This document shows positions 1 to 8,467 of a stretch of DNA of 31,541 nt, piece by piece; within the stretch, counting starts at the first letter, position 1, and every line of letters begins with the position of its first letter. The DNA comes from CAIWHR01 sp040006895. Lineage in GTDB: Bacteria > Pseudomonadota > Gammaproteobacteria > Burkholderiales > Casimicrobiaceae. The notes below the pieces were generated by a model, which was not told where the DNA came from, searched no databases, and worked only from the letters and a program-made list of their open reading frames with translations. Both the position numbers and the translations under genes were made by a program. The stretch covers positions 1-31,541 of the forward strand of contig JBDTWB010000024.1 in assembly GCA_040006895.1 (NCBI GenBank), written 5' to 3'.

Positions 1-228
1 TTGTGGCCGAATGCGGCCGTTCTGTTCTTTTCGTCGGGCTGCGCAGTCGGTTGTGGGATGATCAAGCATCCGCTTCTGAGTTCTCCCCTCCCGCGTCCAT
101 GGGACCCAGTCCACCCCGACTTCGGATGCGCTCCTCGTAACCCGCGGATGGGACCTAAAGGGCCCCCATTTTCCGCGCGCTGCGCGCGCCGCAGGCCGAT
201 TCTCCCTGAGCACTCCGCTCATTCCTCA

Positions 229-420
229 ATGAGATCGGCATGTTTCCTTTTCGTCTCACTCGTCACCGACGTTCTCACCGCGCTCAAGCACGGCGAAGTC
301 GTCCACGCCTTCCGGATCCGCCAGAACCTCTGCAGTAACGCCCTCACCGCGGTCCAGCTGCCCGCGTTCGCCAAGCCTGAGCGCACCGCCCGGCGTGCGT
401 CATGTTCACGTGGGGGTTGA
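229..420 (+). pseudogene. Small unknown reading frame in the remnant
   Basis: A reading frame of 63 codons starting at ATG 229. Its middle part (LKHGEVVHAFRIRQNLCSNA) reads like a real amphipathic soluble protein, but I do not recognise a family. The stop at 418-420 lies 17 bases inside the predicted start of the next membrane-protein frame (ATG 404), so the two were probably translationally linked. The N-terminal residues before the conserved-looking part (MRSACFLFVSLV) look less convincing. The true start may therefore be different or lost by frameshift. It could be noise; it is listed because it sits in order and in strand with two other decayed genes. Confidence 0.3.
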
Positions 421-665
421 TCGTGTTTCGCCCTCCCTCTGGCTGATCGTCGCCGACGTTCCCGTGGTCGCCAAGGCCAAGCTGATGGGCAACCCGCTGC
501 TGATCGTAATCGGCAGCGGCCTGCTGATCCACCGTGGCAGTGCCCAAGGCGCGATGGCCGCCATCGTCGCAGGCGTGTGCAGCGCCCTCTACGGCCGCTG
601 GCATCAGGCGCTCTACGGCTATATCCGCAAGGGCGTCTGGCACCCTGCGCCCCGCGTCTCCGCGG
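404..665 (+). pseudogene. Frameshifted small integral membrane protein
   Basis: Reading starts at ATG 404 with MFTWGLIVF and hits a stop within 15 codons. The adjacent frame then continues smoothly from about 443 with WLIVADVPVVAKAKLMGNPL, a hydrophobic helix around IGSGLLIH, a second helix around AAIVAGVCSALYGRW and an aromatic, basic tail ending near 650 (YGYIRKGVWHP). Joined across one single-base frameshift it would be a protein of about 85 residues with two or three membrane helices. I do not recognise the family. Small membrane genes of this kind are common on conjugative plasmids and integrative elements. The end is approximate because coding character fades before the ArdC-like start at 686. 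It could instead be two unrelated chance frames, but the hydrophobic pattern is too regular for that to be my first choice. Confidence 0.45.
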
Positions 666-685
666 TCCGCGTGTCGAGGTGTGTC

Positions 686-1025
686 ATGAGCCCACCGCGA
701 TCTCTACGCCAGCGTCACCACCGCGCGGATCGTCGCCGCCTCGAGCAAGGGGTCCCCCCCGGGGTGCCTCCCTGGTCAGAGAATGTCGACGGGGCCGCGG
801 TCAACGCCGGCAGTCGGCGCCCGTACCGCAGCATCAATGCCGTCCTGGTCGGGCTGGAGGTGCCCGGGTACGCCGGGGCGAGCGCGGCACCACGGTCGTC
901 TTCCGGAACCTGCGGCGGGTGTCGGCCGTGGCGGAGACCATCCGATGCAGGACGAGCCGGACGTCACCGAGCGTGTTATCCCGCTGCTGCGTGCCTCCAC
1001 GGTGTTGAACCTGGCGCAGCTCACA
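686..1025 (+). pseudogene. ArdC-like antirestriction protein (DUF1738), truncated and frameshifted
   Basis: ArdC proteins carry an N-terminal ssDNA-binding domain (DUF1738) and a C-terminal zincin-like metallopeptidase domain; they protect incoming plasmid DNA. The N-terminal domain can be read here in pieces that hop between frames. HRDLYASVT...ARIVAA lies at 693-740 in frame 3. LEQGVPPGVPPWSENVD and NAGSRRPYRSINAVLVGLE lie at 740-865 in frame 2. GERGTTVVFRNLRR lies at 877-918 in frame 1. ERVIPLLRASTVLNLAQL lies at about 969-1022 in frame 3. Each piece matches the order of the family's N-terminal domain. The likely start is ATG 686, with GAGG six bases upstream. At least three to four frameshifts are needed, and the whole metallopeptidase half is missing: homology stops at about 1022, just before the tRNA terminator. 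It cannot make a functional protein. The family call rests on recalled motifs, not an alignment. Confidence 0.75.
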
Positions 1026-1030
1026 GTCCG

Positions 1031-1064
1031 AAAAACACTAAGGGCCTGCCGATGGCAAGCCCTT
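1031..1064 (-). terminator. Rho-independent terminator of tRNA-fMet
   Basis: Read on the minus strand, a hairpin at 1040-1064 (AAGGGC ... GCCCTT, an internal C/A mismatch, then TGCC/GGCA around a 3-base loop) is followed by a T-rich run (AGTGTTTTT) ending at 1031. It starts 7 bases past the tRNA CCA end. Confidence 0.7.
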
Positions 1065-1070
1065 GATTGT

Positions 1071-1148
<78 letters not shown>

Positions 1149-1159
1149 GCTGGATTGTC

Positions 1160-1188
1160 ATTATAGCGGCGGTACTGCGGACAGTCAA
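1160..1188 (-). promoter_or_regulatory. Sigma70-type promoter of tRNA-fMet
   Basis: On the minus strand TTGACT (1183-1188), a 17-bp spacer and TATAAT (1160-1165) give an almost perfect sigma70 promoter. The -10 box ends 11 bp before the tRNA 5' end. The -35 box begins 5 bp past the stop codon of the upstream peptidase gene. Confidence 0.85.
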
Positions 1189-1193
1189 AACTT

Positions 1194-2696
1194 TCAGCGC
1201 CCAGCGGCCAGTGCTGCGTCCGGCAATCGGGCGCTGTGCTGCACGACCGACCGCAGCCGTTTCGCGGCCGCAGCACGCGTCAGGTCCAGTCGCGGGCCGC
1301 ACGTTGCGCACACGAGCTTCCCCGCGCGCCGCGCGGCGCTGCCGCGCTCGAGCTCCTTCAACTTGGCCTGCATGGCCGAGCCGACGAACATCTGCGGGTT
1401 GGAAGGAGGACTGGCACCCTCGGCCGTCTCGCGCGCGGCGATCTCCTGGCGCGCCAGCTCGAATGCCGCAGGAAACGACTCCGCCTTCGCGAGTCCCTCC
1501 CCGAAAAATGCCTGGCCGAAGTACGTGCCATCGCTGCGAAATCCACAACCGAACGACGCGCGATCGGCCTGGGCGGCTGTGATGATCAAGGTGTGATCGT
1601 CCTGAAGCGCGGGAATGAAGCTCCCGGAATAGCACGCCGAGACGACGATGATTCGCCAGGTGATGCCGGCCTCGTCGAGCAGGCTGCGCAGCACGCCCGG
1701 GGTCAACTGCACCAGCTCGAGAGGCGGCAGTTCCACACTCAGTGATTCGGGCGAGCCGTGGCTCGCGAGGTAGACCATGACCACGTCTTCGTCGGCGTCG
1801 ATGGCAGCGCCGATCTCGTTCAGGGTCTCGCGCAGGTTGCTGACCGTGGCGATCGGCGTCTGCAACAGGGTGCGCGGATTGTTGAGGAGCATCACCGACC
1901 GTTCGCGCGTGTCCCAGCGATCGTCCAGCACGCGCTGCGCGAGCTCGAGGTCCTTGCGAAAGACATCCTCGCCGGCGTAGCCGCCGAAGCCCACGACGTA
2001 CAGGTCGGTGACGCCCGGTCGCTCGTCTGCGAGCTCGGACAACGCATCGTCGAGGAGCTGGCCCTGGGCGGCGAGCACCTGCTCCGACGCGGGGTTGGGG
2101 TAATTCGGATCGACGCCGCCATGCAGCGCGGGCTGGCGCCACCAGGGTTCGGTCGGGATCAGCAGCGGCGCCAGCCACAACGGCGCCGCGAGAATCATGC
2201 CGCCGGCGATCGCACGCAGCCACCGGCGTGACGGCGAGGGGGCGAGCGCCACCGCCACCGCACGCGCCAGCATGGCGACCAGCCACGCGACCACGACCGT
2301 CTCGAAGTACTCGATCAGCGGCACGACCGGCGGCCCCCAGCGCAGCACGCTGTCGTGCGCGATCTGCGCAAGCTGGATGACGGGGAGCGCCGACAGCACC
2401 ACGACCGGCAACACCAGGGCGAGCACGCGCTGGTGGAAAGTGACAGCCAGCACCGCAGCCGAGATCAGCAGCAGGCCGATCGAGAAGATTTCGCTCCCCG
2501 CGCCATGGAGCGACAAGTGCGCACCGGGGTTGTAGCGCACCCAGTCGCTCGCGAAATCGACGATCGCGGACGCCAGGAACAACCACAGCAGGTCGGCAAT
2601 CCCGTAGTGGAACGCATCACGGCGCACGGGCAGGAAGCAGGCGAGCCGCGTGCCTGCGCGCAGGTTGTGCAACAGCCGGACGAAGGAGGACCGCAT
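1194..2696 (-). CDS. Membrane-anchored C13-family (legumain/caspase-like) cysteine peptidase
   Basis: A 500-residue protein with two halves. Residues about 30-180 hold several hydrophobic helices (for example around IFSIGLLLISAAVLAV and VLPVVVLSALPVI). Residues about 200-460 form a soluble Peptidase_C13-type domain. The expected His-Cys dyad is visible: His313 in VYLASHGSPE and Cys355 in VSACYSGSF. C13 proteases are clan CD cysteine peptidases, the clan of caspases and legumain; bacterial members are poorly studied and the substrate is unknown. The start ATG at 2696 is used because upstream codons in the same frame overlap thrC and look non-coding. No clear ribosome-binding site is seen. It follows thrC by 35 bp, so it may be cotranscribed with alaA-hom-thrC, but no functional link to threonine synthesis is implied. 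It ends with an Arg/Ala-rich tail containing one CxxC-like pair (CATCG). Confidence 0.85.
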   Translation of the reverse strand: MRSSFVRLLHNLRAGTRLACFLPVRRDAFHYGIADLLWLFLASAIVDFASDWVRYNPGAHLSLHGAGSEIFSIGLLLISAAVLAVTFHQRVLALVLPVVVLSALPVIQLAQIAHDSVLRWGPPVVPLIEYFETVVVAWLVAMLARAVAVALAPSPSRRWLRAIAGGMILAAPLWLAPLLIPTEPWWRQPALHGGVDPNYPNPASEQVLAAQGQLLDDALSELADERPGVTDLYVVGFGGYAGEDVFRKDLELAQRVLDDRWDTRERSVMLLNNPRTLLQTPIATVSNLRETLNEIGAAIDADEDVVMVYLASHGSPESLSVELPPLELVQLTPGVLRSLLDEAGITWRIIVVSACYSGSFIPALQDDHTLIITAAQADRASFGCGFRSDGTYFGQAFFGEGLAKAESFPAAFELARQEIAARETAEGASPPSNPQMFVGSAMQAKLKELERGSAARRAGKLVCATCGPRLDLTRAAAAKRLRSVVQHSARLPDAALAAGR

Positions 2697-2731
2697 GGAT
2701 GAAGGTTGCGCCGGAGCGGGCGCCAGAAAGA

Positions 2732-4162
2732 TCAGTGCCGCGCCGGTCCGCTCGCGTGGGCAGCGATGTAGCCCTGCACCTGGGCGACATCGGCAGGCAA
2801 CACGTCGCAGCGTTGCGGACGCTCTTCCAGGTCGCGGTACGCGTCCGGCCGTTCCGGGTCGCGGCCGAGTGCCTCGCGGATCGTCGCCGCGAACTTCGCC
2901 GGCAGCGCAGTCTCGACGCACACCATCGGCACCGTGGATTCGCGATTCTCCAGCGCAACCTTGACGCCGTCTGCAGTATGCGGATCGATGACCACGCCGT
3001 AGCGTTCCGCGCAGTTGCGGATGGTCCGGACGCGGTCGGCGTGCGAGCTCTTGCCGGAGACGAAGCCGGAGGCCTGCACCCGCGCCCATGCCGGCGTGCC
3101 GGCAAGATCGAACCCGCCGCCGTGGACGAGCTGGCCCCACAGTGAACGCACTGCCGCCGGATCACGCTCGACGATGTCGAAGATGTAGCGCTCGAAGTTC
3201 GACGCCTTGGAAATGTCCATCGACGGACTCGAGGTCGCGTGGGTCTCGGCCGTGCTGCGCGGGCGGTAGCGGCCGGTACGGAAGAACTCGTCGAGGACGT
3301 CGTTCTCGTTGGAGGCCAGCACCAGGCGCCGGATCGGCAGGCCCATGCTGCGCGCCACGTGCCCGGCGAGGATGTTGCCGAAGTTGCCGGAGGGCACGGC
3401 GAAATCGACCGGTTCCCCGACCTTGGCCGCGACCGCCAGGTAGCCCTTGAAGTAATACACCACCTGCGCCGCGACCCGCGCCCAGTTAATCGAGTTGACG
3501 GTACCGATGCGCCATCTGGACTTGAACGCCGCATCGCCGCTCACCGCCTTGACGATGTCCTGGCAGTCGTCGAATACCCCGTCGATCGCGATGTTGTGGA
3601 TGTTGGGCTCGGCCAGCGAATACATCTGCGCCTGCTGGAAGGGACTCATGCGGCCTTGGGGCGACAGCATGAATACCCGCACGCGGTCCTTGCCGCGCAT
3701 CGCGTATTCGGCGGAGCTGCCGGTGTCGCCGGACGTGGCGCCCAACACGTTGAGGTCACGGCCCTCGCGGACCAGCGCGTACTCGAAGAGATTGCCGAGG
3801 AGCTGCAGGGCAATGTCCTTGAAGGCCAGTGTCGGTCCGTTCGACACGTGCAGCAGGTGCAGGCCCGGCTCGAGCGTGGTCACCGGCGTGATATCGGGCG
3901 AGCCGAACACCTCCGCAGTGTAGGTGCGCGCGACGAGATCCTGCAGATCCGCCGCAGGGATGTCGGTGGCAAAGCGCGCCAGGATCGCTGCCGCGAGTTC
4001 CGCGTAGGACACGTCGCTCCACGCTGCGAGCTCGGCACGCGTCACTGGCGGATAGTGGTCGGGTACGGCGAGGCCGCCGTCGGGCGCGAGCCCCTCCAGC
4101 AGGATGGCCAGGAATGGCTGAGGGTCGTGCTGCCACGCACCCCGGGTCGAAACGTATCTCAT
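2732..4162 (-). CDS. thrC: Threonine synthase
   Basis: It converts O-phosphohomoserine to threonine, the last step of the pathway, in the cytoplasm using PLP. The 476-residue length fits the long bacterial class. The N-terminus MRYVSTRG and the early DGGLAVP motif are typical. The PLP lysine is Lys115 in GPTLAFKDIALQ, and the phosphate-binding region LGATSGDTGSSAEYAM follows, then VPSGNFGNILAGHVA. The start ATG at 4162 matches the family N-terminus. It lies 74 bp downstream of the hom stop with a palindromic repeat between them, instead of the tight spacing normal in such operons. No Shine-Dalgarno sequence is seen at the usual distance; the nearest purine run (AGGA) lies 13 bases upstream, inside the repeat arm. 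Confidence 0.96.
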   Translation of the reverse strand: MRYVSTRGAWQHDPQPFLAILLEGLAPDGGLAVPDHYPPVTRAELAAWSDVSYAELAAAILARFATDIPAADLQDLVARTYTAEVFGSPDITPVTTLEPGLHLLHVSNGPTLAFKDIALQLLGNLFEYALVREGRDLNVLGATSGDTGSSAEYAMRGKDRVRVFMLSPQGRMSPFQQAQMYSLAEPNIHNIAIDGVFDDCQDIVKAVSGDAAFKSRWRIGTVNSINWARVAAQVVYYFKGYLAVAAKVGEPVDFAVPSGNFGNILAGHVARSMGLPIRRLVLASNENDVLDEFFRTGRYRPRSTAETHATSSPSMDISKASNFERYIFDIVERDPAAVRSLWGQLVHGGGFDLAGTPAWARVQASGFVSGKSSHADRVRTIRNCAERYGVVIDPHTADGVKVALENRESTVPMVCVETALPAKFAATIREALGRDPERPDAYRDLEERPQRCDVLPADVAQVQGYIAAHASGPARH

Positions 4163-4172
4163 CGCGTACGTG

Positions 4173-4235
4173 GTGTCCTGAATCGGAAGTTCGCAGCCAT
4201 CGTAAGCGTATTCAACGAACTTCCGATTCGGGACA

Positions 4236-4236
<1 letters not shown>
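4173..4236. repeat. Palindromic intergenic repeat between hom and thrC
   Basis: Two 21-bp inverted arms, 4173-4193 (starting GTGTCCTGAATCGG) and 4216-4236 (ending CGATTCGGGACAC), match at 20 of 21 positions. They flank a 22-base loop (4194-4215). The one mismatch would be a G-U pair in the minus-strand transcript. The right arm starts at the last base of the hom stop codon; the left arm ends 10 bp before the thrC start. It has the form of a REP-like or other dispersed extragenic palindrome and would fold into a very stable hairpin in the mRNA. There is no T-run after it, so a classical terminator is unlikely. No second copy was noticed in this window. Confidence 0.8.
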
Positions 4237-5578
<1,342 letters not shown>

Positions 5579-5582
<4 letters not shown>

Positions 5583-6808
5583 GCGTAGCGCCGCGGGTAG
5601 GCGTCGAGGAAACGCGCGATCCGGCCGAACGCGTCGGCGAGATCGTCGGGGTTGGGCAGGAAGACGGCGCGAAAGTGATCGGCGCGCGGCCAGTTGAACC
5701 CGGTGCCCTGGACGACGAGCACTTTTTCAGCCTCGAGCAGGTCGAGCACGAACTGCTGGTCGTCCCCAATGGGATAGCGCGCGGGGTCGAGCCGCGGGAA
5801 GAGGTACAGCGCCGCGGTCGGCTTGACGCAGGTCACCCCGGGAATCGAGGTGATCAGGTCGTACGCAATGTCGCGCTGGCGCGTCAGCCGGCCGCCGGGT
5901 GCCACGAGCTCGTTGATGCTCTGGTACCCACCGAGTGCGGTCTGAATGGCGAACTGGCCCGGCACGTTCGCGCACAGCCGCATCGAGGCGAGGATATTGA
6001 GGCCTTCGAGGTAATCCTGGGCGTGCCGCTTGTCGCCCGAGATGGCCATCCACCCGCTGCGATAGCCGCAGGCGCGGTAGTTCTTCGACAGGCCATTGAA
6101 GGTCACGAAAAGGACGTCGTCGGCGAGCGAGGCGATCGACGTGTGCGTCGCACCGTCGTAGAGCATCTTGTCGTAGATCTCGTCGGCAAACACGATGAGC
6201 TGATGGCGGCGGGCCACCTCGACGATCTCCCGCAACAGGTCGTCCGGATACAGCGCGCCGGTCGGATTGTTGGGATTGATCAGCACGATGGCGCGGGTGC
6301 GCTCCGTGATCTTGCCGCTGATGTCGGCGATGTCGGGCAGCCATCCCGCACCCTCGTCGCAGACGTAGTGCCGCGCCCGGCCGCCGGCGAGACTGACCGC
6401 CGCCGTCCACAGCGGGTAATCCGGTGCCGGCACCAGCACCTCGTCGCCATCGTTCAGCAGCCCCTGCATCGACATCACGATCAGCTCGGACACGCCGTTG
6501 CCGACGAAGATGTCGTCGAGTCCGACGTTGGCGATCCCTTTCTGCTGGGTGTACTGCATGATCGCCTTGCGCGCCGAAAACAACCCCCTGGAGTCGGAGT
6601 AGCCAGAGGCCTGCGGCAGGTTGACGATCACGTCGTGCCGGACCTCGTCGGGCGTGTCGAACCCGAAGGCCGCGAGGTTGCCGATGTTGAGCTTGATGAT
6701 GTGGTGGCCTTCCTCCTCCATCAGCTTCGCCCGCGCGAGCACCGGCCCGCGGATGTCGTAGCAGACGTTGGCGAGCTTCGCCGACTTGCCGATCGGTTTG
6801 ATGCTCAT
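5579..6808 (-). CDS. alaA: Alanine aminotransferase AlaA (class I/II PLP aminotransferase)
   Basis: It transfers an amino group from glutamate to pyruvate to make alanine. The 409-residue protein follows E. coli AlaA closely along its length: KLANVCYDIRGPVLARAK, LNIGNLAAFGFDTPDE, QASGYSDSRGLFSARKAI, VGNGVSELIVMSMQ, PAPDYPLWTAAVSLAGG, INPNNPTGALYP. The PLP lysine is Lys242 in FNGLSKNYRACGYRSGW. ATG 6808 is chosen because it matches the AlaA N-terminus and has GGGGA seven bases upstream; a GTG at 6814 is possible. The context is unusual: this slot before hom normally holds an AlaC-type enzyme, and the start of such a gene survives immediately upstream with its stop codon overlapping this ATG (TGATG). 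Its 3' end overlaps hom by 4 bp. Confidence 0.93.
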
Positions 6809-7011
6809 CAGCACGTCCCCGCGCGTAGAGGGCGGACCCGTCGGAACGGCGAGGGGCTCATGCCGCGGCTGCGAGGCCGTATCGGACCGTCCGGGTTGCC
6901 GATGCCGAAGTCGATGATGTCCTCGCCCCGGCGGCGGGCCGCCATCGTGAGCGCCGTGGTGATACTGAACACGTACGGCGGGAGCCGGGTGCGGCGATAG
7001 AATTCAGGCAT
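6808..7011 (-). pseudogene. 5' remnant of an AlaC-type aminotransferase gene
   Basis: ATG 7011 opens a 67-codon frame. Its first 44 or so residues (EFYRRTRLPPYVFSITTALT, then MAARRRGEDIIDFGIGNPDG) match the N-terminus of AlaC/YfdZ-type aminotransferases. After GNPDG (about 6880) the similarity stops, and the frame runs through unrelated Arg/Pro-rich codons to a TGA at 6808-6810 that overlaps the alaA start. The PLP domain and everything else are missing. In many betaproteobacteria a complete alaC sits exactly here, divergent from a Mth938-domain gene and followed by hom and thrC. The piece is therefore best read as the stump of the displaced gene. It may still act as a translated leader for alaA. 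Confidence 0.8.
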
Positions 7012-7074
7012 GTAGCGAGGTCGTAGGGCATTCGGCGGTGGCGCACGGGCCGGCGGATGCGCGCGGGAAAAGCT

Positions 7075-7080
7075 TATAAT
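7075..7080 (+). promoter_or_regulatory. Candidate -10 box for the Mth938-like gene
   Basis: A perfect TATAAT at 7075-7080, 32 bp before the first in-frame ATG (7107) and 62 bp before the family-consistent ATG (7137). No good -35 box lies 16-18 bp upstream; the sequence there is GC-rich. Confidence 0.4.
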
Positions 7081-7107
7081 CCTAGCTGAAGCAAGACCTT
7101 GCCGCAA
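7079..7107 (-). promoter_or_regulatory. Candidate promoter for the alaA-hom-thrC operon
   Basis: On the minus strand TTGCGG (7102-7107), a 17-bp spacer and TAGGAT (7079-7084) form a plausible sigma70 promoter about 70 bp before the alaC stump. It overlaps the plus-strand TATAAT of the divergent gene, so the two could compete. Confidence 0.4.
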
Positions 7108-7136
7108 TGCACAAGGCGGCCTTCCGACACTCTTTC

Positions 7137-7508
7137 ATGAAATTCCATCTTTCGCGTGTCGACGGCAACGTAGTGACCGGCACCGGCCCAGGGTGGGTCC
7201 GGGTCGGGGGCACCGAATACCGCGAGGGCCTGGTGCTGACCCCCGCCGAAGTGCGTACGGGCTGGGGCGCCGCCGGTTTCGAGGCCTTGGGCGAGGCGGA
7301 CTTCACGTCTCTGCTGACCACCGATCCGGAGTTGGTGCTGCTCGGCACGGGCGCGCGCATCCGCTTCCCGCATCCGGGGCTCACCCGCGCGCTTGCCGCG
7401 GCAGGCGTAGGCATCGAGGTGATGGATACCCCCGCGGCCTGCCGGACCTACAACATCCTCGCCGCCGAGGGCCGACGCGTCACCGCGGCCCTGCTGCTCG
7501 ACAGTTAG
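7137..7508 (+). CDS. Mth938-like domain protein (DUF498/DUF598)
   Basis: A 123-residue cytoplasmic protein of the Mth938-like fold, the family of mitochondrial complex I assembly factor NDUFAF3. The bacterial role is not established. The family pattern is visible: N-terminal FHLSRVDG; a GLVLTPAEV strand; the glycine-rich core LVLLGTGARIRFP; and the C-terminal VMDTPAACRTYNILAAEGRRVTAALL, where the ACRTYN-ILxxEGR segment is the most conserved part. ATG 7137 is preferred because relatives start with MK-(L/F)-H-L; an in-frame ATG at 7107 would add ten residues. Neither has a strong ribosome-binding site. It is divergent from the alaC stump and alaA, as in many betaproteobacteria. Confidence 0.88.
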   Translation: MKFHLSRVDGNVVTGTGPGWVRVGGTEYREGLVLTPAEVRTGWGAAGFEALGEADFTSLLTTDPELVLLGTGARIRFPHPGLTRALAAAGVGIEVMDTPAACRTYNILAAEGRRVTAALLLDS

Positions 7509-7524
7509 CCGCTGGATTGCCTGC

Positions 7525-8367
7525 TTACGGGTGCAGGGCGGAGACGAGCGAGCCCAGTTGCTCGCGCGCCTGGGCGATGAGATCGGCAAGCTCGGGGATG
7601 GCGAGCTCGACGGGAGGCACCTCCGGATCGCGCACCGGGTTGGTCTCGTCCGCGGCGAGATTGGCGAGGCGCACCACGTCGGCCACGGTTCGCGGGGGCA
7701 TGCGCGGCGCCGCCGTTTCGTGGTCGCCCACCGCGTCCATCACGGTCGTCGGCAGGCTGAAGGCGTGCAGCACCGCCTGGCCGATGTCGGGGTGCCAGTC
7801 GCGCAGGATACTGTCGAGCAGCGCATCGTGTCCCTGCAGCTCGGGGTAGCGCGGCGCGATCGACAGCAGGTAGAAATACCCTACGTCGTGGACGAGGCCC
7901 GCGAACAACGCCTCGTCGGGCGCGATGCGGGTGAGCTGCCGGGCAATGACAAACGAAAGCGATGCGACCTGCACGCTGTGCCGCCAAGCCGCCTCGAGGC
8001 GGGGGCGATACTGCTGGAGCTCGCGGTCGGCGCGCAACTGCTCGAAGCCCACCGCCACCGCCACCGAGCGCACCGTGGCATGCCCAACCCGCACGACCGC
8101 GGTGCGCACGTCGGCCACGTTCTTCCCGCCGGCGTTGAGGGCCGCCGAGTTGGCCAGCCGGACGAGCCTCGCGGCGAGGAGCGGCTCGCGCGAGACCACG
8201 GCTGCCAGCTCGTCGGCGCTGACGTGGGGATTGTCGAGCGCCGCCCGCACCTGGACCGTCGCCGCGGCAAACGTCGGAAAGCTTACCTCGCGCTGGGCGA
8301 GGTCCTTGGCGATGTCCTGCAGCAAACGGAAGGAGACGTCGTGATTGGCTTTCACGGGGATCTGCAT
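7525..8367 (-). CDS. HDOD domain protein
   Basis: A 280-residue single-domain HDOD protein. HDOD is a degenerate HD-type phosphohydrolase fold found in signalling and stress proteins. Typical features are visible: FPTFAAATVQVRAAL, VSREPLLAARLVRLANSAAL, the IGVARV-type turn as VRVGHATVRSVAVAV, then LFAGLVHDVGYFYLL and YPELQGHDAL. An HD pair is retained in LVHDVG, but other metal ligands of true HD phosphohydrolases are not obvious, so catalysis is doubtful. It has no GGDEF, EAL or receiver domain. ATG 8367 is chosen as the first start ahead of the conserved domain; upstream codons are low-complexity Arg/Cys. It has its own candidate promoter and ends 16 bp from the convergent Mth938-like gene. 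Confidence 0.88.
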   Translation of the reverse strand: MQIPVKANHDVSFRLLQDIAKDLAQREVSFPTFAAATVQVRAALDNPHVSADELAAVVSREPLLAARLVRLANSAALNAGGKNVADVRTAVVRVGHATVRSVAVAVGFEQLRADRELQQYRPRLEAAWRHSVQVASLSFVIARQLTRIAPDEALFAGLVHDVGYFYLLSIAPRYPELQGHDALLDSILRDWHPDIGQAVLHAFSLPTTVMDAVGDHETAAPRMPPRTVADVVRLANLAADETNPVRDPEVPPVELAIPELADLIAQAREQLGSLVSALHP

Positions 8368-8394
8368 GGCGAGCGGGTCGGCCGCACGCCGGCG

Positions 8395-8423
8395 ATTGTG
8401 CGACCTCGCGGTGGTTTTTTCAA
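8395..8423 (-). promoter_or_regulatory. Candidate promoter of the HDOD gene
   Basis: On the minus strand TTGAAA (8418-8423), a 17-bp spacer and CACAAT (8395-8400) stand about 28 bp before the HDOD start. This suggests the gene is not only read through from the ABC operon, whose last stop is 100 bp upstream. Confidence 0.5.
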
Positions 8424-8467
8424 TTGCGCCCGCATGAACGGCGCGGATCGCGAGCCGCGGGGGGGCG

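Larger units (their letters stand above)
1..1026. mobile_element. Decayed mobile-element remnant beside tRNA-fMet
   Basis: This segment has no intact gene. It holds three broken or tiny reading frames in one direction, tightly packed as in plasmid or integrative-element modules. The last one is recognisable as the N-terminal domain of an ArdC-type antirestriction protein. The debris ends about 10 bp past the terminator of the minus-strand tRNA-fMet, on the 3' side of the tRNA, a common place for element insertion. No integrase and no second att copy is visible, and the left end is outside the window. Positions 1-228 show no gene; they contain only a GC-rich self-complementary stretch near 173-190. 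That this is an element remnant is inferred from ArdC, the decay and the tRNA position. Confidence 0.5.
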
